From contig NZ_JFCB01000006.1 of assembly GCF_000725125.1 (NCBI RefSeq), forward strand, positions 1 through 64,000: a stretch of 64,000 bases of DNA. Reading direction: 5' to 3'. This document shows positions 1 to 8,598 of the stretch, piece after piece. The translations under genes and the position numbers were made by a program. The notes under the pieces were generated by a model. That model was not told where the DNA came from. It saw only the letters and a program-made list of their open reading frames with translations, and made no database searches. This DNA is from Streptomyces toyocaensis. GTDB taxonomy: Bacteria; Actinomycetota; Actinomycetes; Streptomycetales; Streptomycetaceae. How positions within the stretch are numbered: the first letter of the stretch is position 1; every line of letters starts with the position of its first letter.

Positions 1-13
1 ACACTTCCGTCAC
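1..13 (-). CDS. possible first codons of the next division gene (ftsI expected)
   Basis: A GTG at 13-11 overlaps the TGA of ftsL in a GTGA arrangement and opens a frame leaving the window after four codons. In Streptomyces the gene after ftsL is ftsI, the septal transpeptidase PBP3. The identity is inferred only from conserved order and the overlap; too little sequence is present to confirm it. Confidence 0.3.
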
Positions 14-585
14 CTGCCGGGGGTCGCTGTGGAGGGCGTGGAACCGGGGGCCGCGCCCGGCGCCGCGGTGGGGGGCGGGGCCGTGGCGGTGGCCAGCGCC
101 TCGGGGGCGAGGACCAGGGGGGCACGGGCGGGCGAGGCGGCGCCGGGCACGCCCTTGACCTTGCCGTCGGGGCCGAGGAAAGCGGGGTCGCCGCCGGGCA
201 CCATGCCGAGTTCGCGGGCCCGGCGCTGGAGGGCGTCGGGCGCGGAGTAGGCGTCGATGTCCCGCTGCAGGGCCTGTTCCTCGTCGGTGAGGTTCTTGGT
301 CTCCCGCTGGAGGTCGTCGAGCCGGAACGCGCCCTCGCTGAGGGCGGAGTTCAGCACCAGGAGTCCGATCAGACCGCCGCCGAGGAGCAGGACGACGAGG
401 AGGACGAAGGGGGTGCGCGCCGCCTGGGCGCGTCCGGTGGGCAGGAGCCGCGCGAGCCGGGCCGCCCTCCCCTTCAGCTCGGGCCGCCCCTTCGGTCCGG
501 GTCGCCCGTTCGGTCCGGGTCGCCCGTTCGGTCCGGGTCGCCCCTTCGGTCCGGGTCGCCCCTTCAGTTCGGGTTCCCTGCTCAC
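10..585 (-). CDS. ftsL: FtsL-like divisome protein with N-terminal hexapeptide repeats
   Basis: A 191-aa bitopic membrane protein of the septal divisome, expected to pair with DivIC and bridge to FtsI/FtsW. GTG start with GGGGAG about 5 nt upstream. Residues 6-41 are six tandem hexapeptides of the ELKGRP/GPKGRP/GPNGRP type; residues about 60-80 are one membrane helix; 86-120 form the short extracytoplasmic coiled coil; the tail is Ala/Pro/Thr-rich. Position directly after rsmH is the classic dcw order. Sequence identity of FtsL is always low, so the call rests on topology plus position. The repeat block is unusual. Confidence 0.85.
   Translation of the reverse strand: MSREPELKGRPGPKGRPGPNGRPGPNGRPGPKGRPELKGRAARLARLLPTGRAQAARTPFVLLVVLLLGGGLIGLLVLNSALSEGAFRLDDLQRETKNLTDEEQALQRDIDAYSAPDALQRRARELGMVPGGDPAFLGPDGKVKGVPGAASPARAPLVLAPEALATATAPPPTAAPGAAPGSTPSTATPGR
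463..570 (-). repeat. in-frame 18-bp tandem repeat in ftsL
   Basis: Six consecutive 18-bp units encode the six hexapeptides at residues 6-41 of FtsL. The four central units are nearly identical in DNA (core ggtccgggtcgccc), which suggests recent slippage or unequal crossing-over. Unit length is a multiple of three, so copy changes keep the frame. Confidence 0.9.
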
Positions 586-679
586 TCACGCTCCCCTGGG
601 TTCGCTCGTCCCACCCGTACGCCCGGCCCGTCACCCGCCTCCTGGGCGGCCGGGCCTCACCGGCCGTGCCGTCCGTGCC

Positions 680-1636
680 TCACTCGGCGTCCTCCCGGAT
701 CCGCTCGGCGCCGCGCAGCCGCGCGGGGGCCGCGCGGCGGTTCTCGGCGATCTCCTCCTCGGTGGGAAGTTCGGCACCGCGCGTGAGCAGCTTGAGCCGG
801 GGCTGGTACCGCTCGGGGACGACCGGGAGACCGGGCGGGGCGGTGGTGGCGGCGCCCGCCGCGAACACCTGCTTGACGAGGCGGTCCTCCAGGGAGTGGT
901 ACGACAGCACGGCGATCCGCCCGCCCACGCCGAGGGCCTTCACGGCCGCCGGGATCGCCCGCTCCAGTACCGACAGCTCGCCGTTGACCTCGATCCGCAG
1001 GGCCTGGAAAGTGCGCTTGGCCGGGTTGCCGCCGGTGCGCTTGGCGGCCTGCGGCAGCGCGTCGCGGATCAGCTCGACCAGGCGCGCGCTGTTGGTGAAC
1101 GGCTCCTTCTCCCGCTCGCGCACGACGGCGGACACGATGCGCTTGGCCTGCTTCTCCTCCCCGTAGGCGCGCAGGATGCGGACCAGTTCGCCGGGCGGGT
1201 AGGTGTTGAGGACCTCGGCGGCGCTGACGCCGGCCGTCTGGTCCATGCGCATGTCGAGAGGGGCGTCCTGGGCGTAGGCGAAGCCGCGGTCGGCCTCGTC
1301 GAGCTGCATGGACGACACACCGAGGTCGAAGAGGACGCCGTCCACGCGCGCGATGCCGAGCCGGGCGAGCACGTCGGGGAGCTCGTCGTAGACGGCGTGC
1401 ACCAGGGTGGCCCGCTCACCGAAGGGCGCGAGCCGCTCGCCGGACAGGCGCAGGGCCTCCTTGTCGCGGTCCAGGGCGACGAGCCGCGCCTCGGGGAACC
1501 GCCGGAGCAGGGCCTCGCTGTGGCCGCCGAGGCCGAGGGTGCAGTCGACGGCCACCGCGCCCGGCCGCTCCAGGGCGGGTGCCAGCAGGTCCAGGCACCG
1601 CTGGAGCATCACCGGAACGTGTCGACTCTGGGTCAA
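680..1636 (-). CDS. rsmH: 16S rRNA m4C1402 methyltransferase RsmH (MraW)
   Basis: Cytosolic SAM-dependent enzyme that N4-methylates C1402 of 16S rRNA. The 318 aa match the family length. The opening HVPVML block, the glycine-rich SAM site ([10 protein letters not shown], residues 31-40), FDLGVSS and the C-terminal SYHSLEDR motif are all visible. TTG start at 1636 is preceded by GAGAGGG at a good distance, and the protein then begins at the conserved SRHVPVM. It heads the dcw cluster, with ftsL 94 bp downstream. No mraZ lies upstream; carbonic anhydrase is divergent instead. Confidence 0.97.
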   Translation of the reverse strand: MTQSRHVPVMLQRCLDLLAPALERPGAVAVDCTLGLGGHSEALLRRFPEARLVALDRDKEALRLSGERLAPFGERATLVHAVYDELPDVLARLGIARVDGVLFDLGVSSMQLDEADRGFAYAQDAPLDMRMDQTAGVSAAEVLNTYPPGELVRILRAYGEEKQAKRIVSAVVREREKEPFTNSARLVELIRDALPQAAKRTGGNPAKRTFQALRIEVNGELSVLERAIPAAVKALGVGGRIAVLSYHSLEDRLVKQVFAAGAATTAPPGLPVVPERYQPRLKLLTRGAELPTEEEIAENRRAAPARLRGAERIREDAE

Positions 1637-1852
1637 GTGGCCCTCTCAGATCCGGCACGGCGTACACGCACCGCCGGGTCCCCGCCCTCCCCCGGTGAAG
1701 GGGCGGCCGGCGCCGGGGGCGTCGGCCGAGCGGCGGCGGGAGGAGGCCGAGCCGTACGTGCGCGCCGCGCACGCGGGGAGATCCCCCGGTCGTGGCCGGG
1801 GTCTCCGGGGGAATGTCCGTGCGGCAGGCGCACGCGCCTCCCGCTTCGCGTC

Positions 1853-1880
1853 ACTTTAGTCCACGGCCCCGCCCGGTCAA
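1853..1880 (-). promoter_or_regulatory. candidate housekeeping promoter for rsmH-ftsL
   Basis: On the minus strand TTGACC (1880-1875) and TAAAGT (1858-1853) are separated by 16 nt, a fair match to a HrdB-type promoter. Transcription from about 1846 would give a leader of about 210 nt. It lies in the 419-bp gene-free stretch between rsmH and the carbonic anhydrase, which otherwise holds only the direct repeat described separately. Read by eye only. Confidence 0.4.
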
Positions 1881-1976
1881 TCAACCGGCACCCGCGGCGC
1901 GGTCCGCGGCGCGCGTCAAGGGGATGATCGGGTGAATCATCCTCGGGAGGGGGCTCACACCACTCCTGTGGATTAC

Positions 1977-2020
1977 CTCACAACAAGGATCGCTGACGTT
2001 CTTTGTCCCGTCTCACAACA
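1977..2020. repeat. 9-bp direct repeat upstream of carbonic anhydrase
   Basis: The nonamer ctcacaaca occurs at 1977-1985 and again at 2012-2020, 35 bp apart start to start, in an unusually AT-rich part of the divergent intergenic region. It could be a pair of activator half-sites for the carbonic anhydrase promoter. No regulator is assigned. Confidence 0.35.
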
Positions 2021-2055
2021 GGCCTCCTCCCCCCGTGACCAGTACCGTCATGGGT

Positions 2056-2604
2056 ATGACGACTTCCGCATCGGTTCCCGCAGACTCCGGAAACACCACC
2101 GTCGCCCAGGGCACGGTCACCGACCGTCTGGTCGAAGCGAACGAGCAGTACGCGGCCGCCTTCACCGACCCGGGGATGGACGCCCGGCCGGTGCTGAACG
2201 TGGCCGTGGTGGCCTGCATGGACGCGCGCCTCGACCTGCACGCCGCGCTGGGCCTCTCCCTCGGCGACTGCCACACCATCCGCAACGCGGGCGGAGTGGT
2301 CACCGACGACGTGATCCGTTCGCTCACCATCAGCCAGCGGGCGCTCGGCACCCGCAGCGTGGTCCTCATCCACCACAGCAACTGCGGTCTGGAATCCCTC
2401 ACGGAGGAGTTCCGGCACGACCTGGAGATGGAGGTGGGCCAGCGTCCCGCCTGGGCCGTGGAGGCCTTCCGGGACGTCGACCAGGACGTGCGCCAGTCGA
2501 TGCAGCGCGTGCGGACCTCCCCGTTCCTGCTGCACACCGACGACGTGCGCGGATTCGTCTTCGACGTCAAGACGGGCCTGCTGCGCGAGGTCGACCCCGC
2601 CTGA
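2056..2604 (+). CDS. beta-class carbonic anhydrase
   Basis: Zinc enzyme interconverting CO2 and bicarbonate, likely cytosolic. Numbering from this ATG, the CMDAR motif gives zinc ligand C54 with D56 and R58, and H107 and C110 (HSNC) complete the Cys-His-Cys site. The 182-aa length fits the compact actinobacterial branch. In-frame upstream starts exist (GTG 2035, ATG 2050); ATG 2056 is chosen because homologs I recall begin MTTSAS. No Shine-Dalgarno is seen, and TACCGT lies 7 nt before the ATG, so a leaderless mRNA is possible. Divergent from the dcw cluster. Confidence 0.9.
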   Translation: MTTSASVPADSGNTTVAQGTVTDRLVEANEQYAAAFTDPGMDARPVLNVAVVACMDARLDLHAALGLSLGDCHTIRNAGGVVTDDVIRSLTISQRALGTRSVVLIHHSNCGLESLTEEFRHDLEMEVGQRPAWAVEAFRDVDQDVRQSMQRVRTSPFLLHTDDVRGFVFDVKTGLLREVDPA

Positions 2605-2755
2605 CCCGGCCGCCCGCCCCGGACACGCGTGGGACTCCCCGCAGACGCGTTGAGCTCCGGAAGCCGTTCCAGCCGTATGACCTGACACATCGCCGTCAGT
2701 TGTCCACAGGCGAGTGACACGAATCGGTAACGGCGGCAAGAATGCGGGAGTGGTG

Positions 2756-2779
2756 CCACGCGGAACTTTTCCCGCGTGG
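2756..2779. other. 8-bp inverted repeat downstream of carbonic anhydrase
   Basis: ccacgcgg at 2756-2763 and ccgcgtgg at 2772-2779 form a perfect stem with an 8-nt loop containing four T. It is the only strong hairpin soon after the carbonic anhydrase stop and may end that transcript or act as an operator for the moxR operon. Confidence 0.35.
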
Positions 2780-2844
2780 TGTCCGTGATTCGGGGTGGGC
2801 CGGTCCGCACGAAGAGGCGTCGGCCCGGGACATGTGGGGTTCCC

Positions 2845-2860
2845 CGCTCCTGTAGGAGCG
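2845..2860 (+). other. hairpin in the moxR leader
   Basis: cgctcc and ggagcg flank a tgta loop, and outer cccc/gggg bases extend the stem around a one-base bulge. It ends about 12 nt before the GAGGAGG Shine-Dalgarno of moxR, so it could influence translation start. Function unknown. Confidence 0.35.
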
Positions 2861-2884
2861 AGGGGAAAGGCCGAGGAGGGCCGG

Positions 2885-3922
2885 GTGACGACCTATGACG
2901 ATCGAGCGAGTCTCACTGATCTGACCGCCGTGGTGGAACGCGTGCGGAGTTCGGTGGAAGGCGTGATCGAGGGAAAGCCCGAGGTCGTACGGCTCTCGCT
3001 GACCGTACTGCTCGCCGAGGGACATCTGCTCATCGAGGACGTCCCGGGAGTCGGCAAGACGATGCTGGCCAAGGCACTGGCACGGTCCATCGACTGCTCG
3101 GTGCGGCGGATCCAGTTCACGCCGGACCTGCTGCCGTCGGACATCACGGGTGTGTCCATCTGGGACCAGCAGCACCAGGACTTCGAGTTCAAGCCGGGCG
3201 CCGTCTTCGCACAGGTGGTGATCGGTGACGAGATCAACCGCGCCTCGCCGAAGACGCAGTCCGCGCTGCTGGAGTCGATGGAGGAGCGCCAGGTCACCAT
3301 CGACGGCAAGACCTACGAACTGCCCAGCCCGTTCATGGTCGTGGCGACGCAGAACCCGGTCGAGATGGAGGGCACCTATCCGCTGCCCGAGGCGCAGCGC
3401 GACCGTTTCATGGCCCGTGTCTCGGTCGGCTACCCGAGCGCGGAGGCCGAGCTGCAGATGCTGGACGTGCACGGTGGTGTCTCCCCGCTGGAGGACCTCC
3501 AGCCGGTGGCGCACGCGCACGAGATCCTGAAGCTGATCGAGGCGGTGCGCGCCGTGCACGTGGCCGAGCCGGTGCGCCGGTACGTGGTGGAGCTGGTCTC
3601 CGCCACGCGCAGGCACCCCGACCTCAGACTCGGCGCCTCTCCGCGCGCGACGCTGCACCTGCTGCGCGCGGCGAAGGCGTCCGCCGCCCTCAGCGGCCGG
3701 GAGTACGCGCTGCCGGACGACGTGCAGGCACTCGCCGTGGCGGTGCTCACCCATCGGCTGCTGCCCACCGCACAGGCCCAGCTGAACCGCCGCGGCGCCG
3801 AGCACGTGGTGCGGGAGATCCTGCAGAGCACCCCGGTGCCCGCCGCGGCCCCGCAGCCGAACGGCTTCGGACCGGGCCGCGGCGGCCCGGGCTACGGCTC
3901 ACAGCCGCCCCGGAGGCTGTGA
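2885..3922 (+). CDS. moxR: MoxR family AAA+ ATPase
   Basis: Cytosolic hexameric AAA+ chaperone, usually acting with DUF58/VWA partners to mature or gate envelope proteins. GTG 2885 is picked over an upstream in-frame GTG because GAGGAGGG sits 4 nt before it; 345 aa. Walker A PGVGKT (54-59), Walker B D115-E116, sensor 1 N157 in ATQNP and an arginine-finger segment around R172-R174 are intact. A Gly/Pro-rich tail follows the lid domain. It overlaps the DUF58 gene by one base and begins a three-gene operon. The substrate cannot be told from sequence. Confidence 0.95.
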   Translation: MTTYDDRASLTDLTAVVERVRSSVEGVIEGKPEVVRLSLTVLLAEGHLLIEDVPGVGKTMLAKALARSIDCSVRRIQFTPDLLPSDITGVSIWDQQHQDFEFKPGAVFAQVVIGDEINRASPKTQSALLESMEERQVTIDGKTYELPSPFMVVATQNPVEMEGTYPLPEAQRDRFMARVSVGYPSAEAELQMLDVHGGVSPLEDLQPVAHAHEILKLIEAVRAVHVAEPVRRYVVELVSATRRHPDLRLGASPRATLHLLRAAKASAALSGREYALPDDVQALAVAVLTHRLLPTAQAQLNRRGAEHVVREILQSTPVPAAAPQPNGFGPGRGGPGYGSQPPRRL

Positions 3923-5283
3923 TGACCACCGCGGGCGCCGTCCACGCGGGGGACGACAAGGGCGACCGGAGCGGCGTCAGGACGGCACTGGCGGGGCTCA
4001 CCACCCGCGGGCGCTCCTTCCTGGCCGCCGGTGTGGCCGCCGCCGTCTGCGCGTACGTGCTGGGCCAGAGCGATCTGCTGCGGGTCGGCCTGCTGCTGGC
4101 GGTGCTGCCGCTGGTGTGCGCGGCCGTGCTGTACCGGACCCGCTACCGGGTCGCAGGCAGCCGCCGGCTCTCCCCCGGGCGGGTGCCCGCCGGCTCCGAG
4201 TCACGGGTCCACCTGCGGATGGAGAACATCTCGCGGCTGCCCACCGGCCTGCTGATGCTCCAGGACCGGGTGCCCTACGTGCTCGGCCCGCGCCCTCGCT
4301 TCGTGCTGGACCGGGTGGAGGCGGGCGGACGCCGCGAGGTGTCCTACCGGGTCCGCTCCGACCTGCGCGGCCGCTATCCGCTGGGCCCGCTCCAGTTGCG
4401 GCTGTCCGACCCGTTCGGGATGTGCGAGCTGACCCGCTCCTTCTCCACGTACGACACGCTGACGGTGATCCCGCGCGTGGAGCCGCTGCCGCCGGTGCGG
4501 CTGAGCGGCGAGGCCAAGGGGTACGGGGAGGGGCGGCAGCGTTCGCTGGCACTGGCCGGCGAGGACGACGTGATCCCGCGGGGCTACCGCTACGGTGACG
4601 ATCTGCGCCGGGTGCACTGGCGCTCCACCGCGCGCTACGGCGAGCTGATGGTGCGGCGCGAGGAGCAGCCGCAGCGTGCCCGGTGCACGGTGCTGCTGGA
4701 CACCCGGGCCGTCGCCTACGAGGGCGCGGGACCGGACTCGGCGTTCGAGTGGGCGGTGTCGGGCGCGGCCTCCGTGCTGGTGCACATGCTGGAGCGGGGC
4801 TTCTCGGTGCGGCTGCTGACGGACACCGGCAGCTCGGTGCCAGGCGAGGGGGCCGACGGGTTCGCAGGAGTGAGCAAGGAGTCGGCGGACGCGGCCGGGC
4901 TGATGATGGACACCCTCGCCGTGGTGGACCACTCCGACGAGGAGGGCCTGTCCCGCGCCTACGACGTGGTGCGCGGCGGGAACGAGGGCCTGCTGGTGGC
5001 CTTCCTCGGCGATCTCGACGAGGAGCAGGCCGCGGTGCTCGCCCGGATGCGGCAGCGCAGCGGGGGTGCGCTCGCCTTCCTGCTGAACAGCGAGGCCTGG
5101 CTGAGGCAACCGGCCGAGGTGCCCGGTCCGTCGGGGACGGGCGAGGAGCGGCTGCGGATGCTGCGCGAGGCGGGCTGGACGGCGCTGGGGGTGCCGCGGG
5201 GAGCCTCGCTGAACGAGTTGTGGCGGCAGGCGGACCGGGAACGGTCGGGCCTGGCCGCGGCAGCCGGTGGGGAGGGACCGTGA
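3922..5283 (+). CDS. DUF58 domain membrane-anchored protein
   Basis: A 453-aa protein with two hydrophobic helices near residues 30-70, then a beta-rich segment and the DUF58 (VWA-related) domain with the signature RxYxxGDDLRRVHWRSTAR in the middle third. DUF58 proteins partner with MoxR ATPases. ATG 3922 overlaps the moxR stop (TGATG), with cggagg upstream; a GTG one codon earlier is possible. It ends by overlapping the transglutaminase start (GTGA), so translation of all three is coupled. The molecular role is not established for this branch. Confidence 0.9.
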   Translation: MTTAGAVHAGDDKGDRSGVRTALAGLTTRGRSFLAAGVAAAVCAYVLGQSDLLRVGLLLAVLPLVCAAVLYRTRYRVAGSRRLSPGRVPAGSESRVHLRMENISRLPTGLLMLQDRVPYVLGPRPRFVLDRVEAGGRREVSYRVRSDLRGRYPLGPLQLRLSDPFGMCELTRSFSTYDTLTVIPRVEPLPPVRLSGEAKGYGEGRQRSLALAGEDDVIPRGYRYGDDLRRVHWRSTARYGELMVRREEQPQRARCTVLLDTRAVAYEGAGPDSAFEWAVSGAASVLVHMLERGFSVRLLTDTGSSVPGEGADGFAGVSKESADAAGLMMDTLAVVDHSDEEGLSRAYDVVRGGNEGLLVAFLGDLDEEQAAVLARMRQRSGGALAFLLNSEAWLRQPAEVPGPSGTGEERLRMLREAGWTALGVPRGASLNELWRQADRERSGLAAAAGGEGP

Positions 5284-7670
5284 TCAGCGGGCGGGCGAGG
5301 CTGGCCATCTGCGCGTGGGCGGCCACACTGATGGCGGCGTGCGCCCTGCTGCCGCTGGTCGAACCGTCGACCTGGATCGTCCAGTCGGCTTTCCTGCTGG
5401 CCGTGCAGTCCGGTACCGGCGCGGCCACCCGGCGGGTGCCGCTGGCGCGTCCGGTGACGGTGGCGGCGCAGGTCCTGGTCACGCTGGTGCTGCTGACCCT
5501 GGTGTTCGCGCGTGAGCACGCCCTCGGCGGGCTGATACCCGGCCCCGACACCTTCCGCTTCTTCGCCGAGCTGCTGGAGCAGGGCGGCGACGACGTCAGC
5601 CGGTACTCGACCCCGGCGCCGCTGTCGGACGGCATCCGGCTGATGCTGGTCGGCGGGGTCCTGGTGATCGGGCTGCTGGTGGACACCGTCGCGGTGACCT
5701 TCCGCAGCGCGGCCCCCGCCGGGCTTCCGCTGCTCGCTCTGTACTCGGTGGCCGCGGGACTGTCGGACAACGGCATCGACTGGCTGTGGTTCCTGCTGGC
5801 GGCGGCCGGCTACCTGATGCTGCTGCTCGCGGAGGGCCGCGACCGGCTCTCCCAGTGGGGGCGGGTGTTCGCCGGGCCGGGCCGCGGGCCCCGTGACGAC
5901 CGGCCCGGCGCCGTGGCACCGGTGCGCACCGGGCGGCGGATCGGTGTGCTCACGCTGGGCATCGCCCTGGTGGCGCCGCTCGGCCTGCCCGCGATGAACG
6001 GCGGCCTGCTGGACCCCGCGGGCTCGGGCGCGGGCTCGGGGCTGGGCGGAGGCGGCACCATCTCCGCCGTGAACCCGCTGGTCTCGCTGCGCGACTCGCT
6101 GAACGTGGACGAGGACCGTCAGGTGATGTCGGTGCGCTCCGAGATGACGGACGTCTCGGACCTGTACCTGCGGATCGTGTCCCTGGACGACTTCGACGGG
6201 ACCACGTGGAAGCCGTCCAAGCGGTCCATCACCACGGTGCCCGACGGTACGTTCCCGACGCCTCCGGGCCTCGGCCCCGACATCGGGCGCACGGAGGTCG
6301 GCACGACGATCTCCACCGCCGACTGGTACGGCCAGGACTGGCTGCCGATGCCCTACCCCCCGAGCGGGGTGAGCATCAGGGGCAACTGGCGCTACGAACC
6401 CGTCGGCATGACGCTGGTCGGCGACCACGGGCAGAACACGCGCGGCGTGACGTACGAGGTGCGCAGCCTGCACGTGCAGCCCACGGCGGAGCAGCTGGCC
6501 GACGCGCCGGCGCCGCCGCCTGCGCTGCAGCGCGAGTACACCGAGCTGCCGGACTCGCTGCCGGCCGTGGTGTCCCGCACCGCCCGTGAGGTCACCGCGG
6601 GCGCGGACAGCGCCTACGACCGGGCGGTCAGACTCCAGGAGTACTTCACGCTGAACGGCGACTTCGAGTACGACACCGAGGTGGACGTCGGCAGCGGCTC
6701 GCAGGCGATCGCCCGCTTCCTGAGGGACAAGCAGGGCTTCTGCGTGCACTTCTCCTTCGCGATGGCCTCGATGGCCCGCTCGCTGGGCATCCCGGCGCGG
6801 GTCGCGGTGGGCTTCGCGCCCGGCACCCCGCAGGCGGACGGAACCGTCGCGGTCGGGCTGCGGGACGCGCACGCCTGGCCGGAGCTGTACTTCGAGGGCG
6901 TGGGCTGGACCCGATTCGAGCCGACCCCGACCCGTGGTTCGACGCCGCCGTACACGGTGCCGGACGCGGCGGACGACACGGCGCCCGACCCGGCACGGCC
7001 GTCCCAGGCCGCGCCCGACGAGCCGTCCGCGGCGCCCTCGGAGAGCGAGAGCTGTACCGCGGAGCGCAGGAAGCTGGACGGGTGCGGGAGCGAGTCGCCG
7101 CAGGCGGCCCTGCCCACGGGCGGCGACGGGCCGCAGTGGTACGCGCTGCTGGTGTGGGCGCTGGCGGGTCTCGCCGTGCTGGTCCTTCCGCTGTCGCCGA
7201 TGCTGTGGCGGCTGCGGACCCGGGCCGTGCGGCTGGGCGGGCACGGCCGGTCGGAGGCGGACACGGCGCCGCACGTCCTGGCCGTCTGGGACGAGCTGAC
7301 CGACTCGGCGTGGGACTACGGCATCGTGCCGGACGAGTCACTGACCCCACGCGCGGCGGCCGCCCGGATCGTGCGGCTCGGCCGTCTCGGCGAGAGCGGT
7401 GCGCGGTCGGTGCACCGGGTCGCGGACGCGGTGGAACAGGTGCTGTACGCGCCGCGGCCGCGGCCGGCGGCGGGGCTGTCGGACGACGTGCGCCGGGCGG
7501 TCTCCGGCCTGCGGGCCACGGCGGGGCGGCGGACGCGGCTGCGTGCGGTGGCGGCCCCGCGGTCGGTGGTGCGTGCGGTCTGGGCGCTGTCCGCGTGGTG
7601 GTCCGGTGTCCGCGGCCGGATGCTCGCGGTGCGCCCGGCCTGGCGGCGGCCGTCCCGCCAGGAGGGCTGA
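5280..7670 (+). CDS. transglutaminase-like membrane protein (DUF3488/TGase)
   Basis: A 796-aa multipass protein: about five to six N-terminal helices (residues about 8-190 and 221-238), then an extracytoplasmic transglutaminase-like domain with Cys488 (GFCVHF), His531 (DAHAW) and a nearby acidic residue (E535 or E547) as the expected triad. A Pro/Ala/Asp-rich linker, another helix near 620-645 and a cytoplasmic tail follow. It may act as a protease, peptidase or crosslinker on envelope substrates. GTG start overlaps the DUF58 stop by 4 bp. Third gene of the MoxR-DUF58-TGase set; function inferred from family. Confidence 0.9.
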   Translation: MISGRARLAICAWAATLMAACALLPLVEPSTWIVQSAFLLAVQSGTGAATRRVPLARPVTVAAQVLVTLVLLTLVFAREHALGGLIPGPDTFRFFAELLEQGGDDVSRYSTPAPLSDGIRLMLVGGVLVIGLLVDTVAVTFRSAAPAGLPLLALYSVAAGLSDNGIDWLWFLLAAAGYLMLLLAEGRDRLSQWGRVFAGPGRGPRDDRPGAVAPVRTGRRIGVLTLGIALVAPLGLPAMNGGLLDPAGSGAGSGLGGGGTISAVNPLVSLRDSLNVDEDRQVMSVRSEMTDVSDLYLRIVSLDDFDGTTWKPSKRSITTVPDGTFPTPPGLGPDIGRTEVGTTISTADWYGQDWLPMPYPPSGVSIRGNWRYEPVGMTLVGDHGQNTRGVTYEVRSLHVQPTAEQLADAPAPPPALQREYTELPDSLPAVVSRTAREVTAGADSAYDRAVRLQEYFTLNGDFEYDTEVDVGSGSQAIARFLRDKQGFCVHFSFAMASMARSLGIPARVAVGFAPGTPQADGTVAVGLRDAHAWPELYFEGVGWTRFEPTPTRGSTPPYTVPDAADDTAPDPARPSQAAPDEPSAAPSESESCTAERRKLDGCGSESPQAALPTGGDGPQWYALLVWALAGLAVLVLPLSPMLWRLRTRAVRLGGHGRSEADTAPHVLAVWDELTDSAWDYGIVPDESLTPRAAAARIVRLGRLGESGARSVHRVADAVEQVLYAPRPRPAAGLSDDVRRAVSGLRATAGRRTRLRAVAAPRSVVRAVWALSAWWSGVRGRMLAVRPAWRRPSRQEG

Positions 7671-7691
7671 CCGCCGAGCCGGTACCGGCCT

Positions 7692-7722
7692 GGTGCCTCC
7701 CCCGCTTTCGGCGGGAGGCACC
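7692..7722. repeat. Streptomyces interspersed palindromic repeat
   Basis: ggtgcctccc (7692-7701) and gggaggcacc (7713-7722) form a perfect 10-bp stem around an 11-nt loop, followed by ccccttcg. The same gggaggcacccc(c)ttcg boundary recurs at 53145-53164. I recognise it as a common Streptomyces intergenic palindrome. It lies 22 bp after the transglutaminase stop. Confidence 0.7.
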
Positions 7723-7832
7723 CCTTCGCCCGCCCCTGCCGCCCGGGGGCCTGCCAGGTCCTGAAGGCAAGGACCCGGAGGGGAGGACGACGAGCCCGGT
7801 CGCGGCGGCGGCCCGCAGCACCCTCCGGACAT

Positions 7833-7875
7833 GGTTCAGGGGGTGACCACCGACGTGGTGGTCACCCCCTGAACC
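7833..7875. terminator. bidirectional terminator between convergent genes
   Basis: Perfect 18-bp inverted repeat: ggttcagggggtgaccac (7833-7850) pairs with its complement at 7858-7875 around a 7-nt loop. There is no T-run, as is common for actinobacterial terminators. It lies between the moxR operon (+) and the DUF3040 gene (-), which end on either side, so it should serve both. Confidence 0.85.
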
Positions 7876-7901
7876 AGGTCCATGTGCGCCGGAGCGCGGG
7901 G

Positions 7902-8303
7902 CTAGCGGCCGCCCTGCTCGTCGCGGCGGCGCTGCCAGCGCTGTTCGATGCGGTCCATCATGGAGCGGCGCTGTCTCCCCTGACGCCCGGCCGGGGCCGC
8001 ACCTGGGACACCGGCACCCTGCTCGCCCGGCTTGGGGGCCTTGCGCCAGCCGGTGACCGCGAGCACCGCGCAGCCCAGCATGACGAGGAATCCCACGACA
8101 CTGAGCCAGACCTGCTGGGCGACCATACCGGCCATGAGGAGCGCGATACCAACAAGGAAGCCCGCGACCGCCTGGTAGACCCGTCGCCGGGTGTACGTAC
8201 GCAGTCCGCTTCCCTCGAGCGCCGTCGCGAACTTGGGATCTTCGGCGTACAGCGCTCGCTCCATTTGCTCGAGCATGCGCTGCTCGTGCTCCGAGAGCGG
8301 CAC
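7902..8303 (-). CDS. DUF3040 small membrane protein
   Basis: A 133-aa actinobacterial protein beginning VPLSEHEQRMLEQME, the DUF3040 hallmark: an acidic amphipathic head, then two adjacent membrane helices (about residues 43-88) and a basic Arg/Gln-rich tail. GTG 8303 is chosen over a longer frame because GAGGAGG precedes it and homologs begin at this motif. Function unknown; such genes often sit near division and envelope genes. Single-gene unit with the shared terminator downstream. Confidence 0.9.
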   Translation of the reverse strand: MPLSEHEQRMLEQMERALYAEDPKFATALEGSGLRTYTRRRVYQAVAGFLVGIALLMAGMVAQQVWLSVVGFLVMLGCAVLAVTGWRKAPKPGEQGAGVPGAAPAGRQGRQRRSMMDRIEQRWQRRRDEQGGR

Positions 8304-8554
8304 GGAGTCCTCCTCATCGTGCAGTCGCCGGGGCGACCCGGGGGGTCCCTTCAGGATAGGCAGGGAATCGCCCCCGTGAAACCCGCCCCTCTGCGCCAAT
8401 TGGCCAACCGGTACCAGCCATCACGTCCCGGCCCGCTGAGGCTTCTCATTCCCCGGCGGCCGACCCGTCATGCCGGGCGGTCTCCCTCGATCATACGGCG
8501 CCAAGCCGCCATTCGGGGGGCCTGTGGCGCACTCCATGCACGGTGGAACCGCCG

Positions 8555-8580
8555 GACGCGCCGCTGATCAGCGGCGCGTC
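8555..8580. terminator. 26-bp perfect palindrome after the methyltransferase gene
   Basis: gacgcgccgctga is followed immediately by its exact reverse complement, a 26-bp palindrome with no spacer. It starts 19 bp beyond the stop codon of the minus-strand methyltransferase and is the likely terminator. As duplex DNA it could equally be a dimeric-protein site. The rest of 8304-8598 shows no gene. Confidence 0.55.
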
Positions 8581-8598
8581 ACCGCTGTCCTCGGGCCC

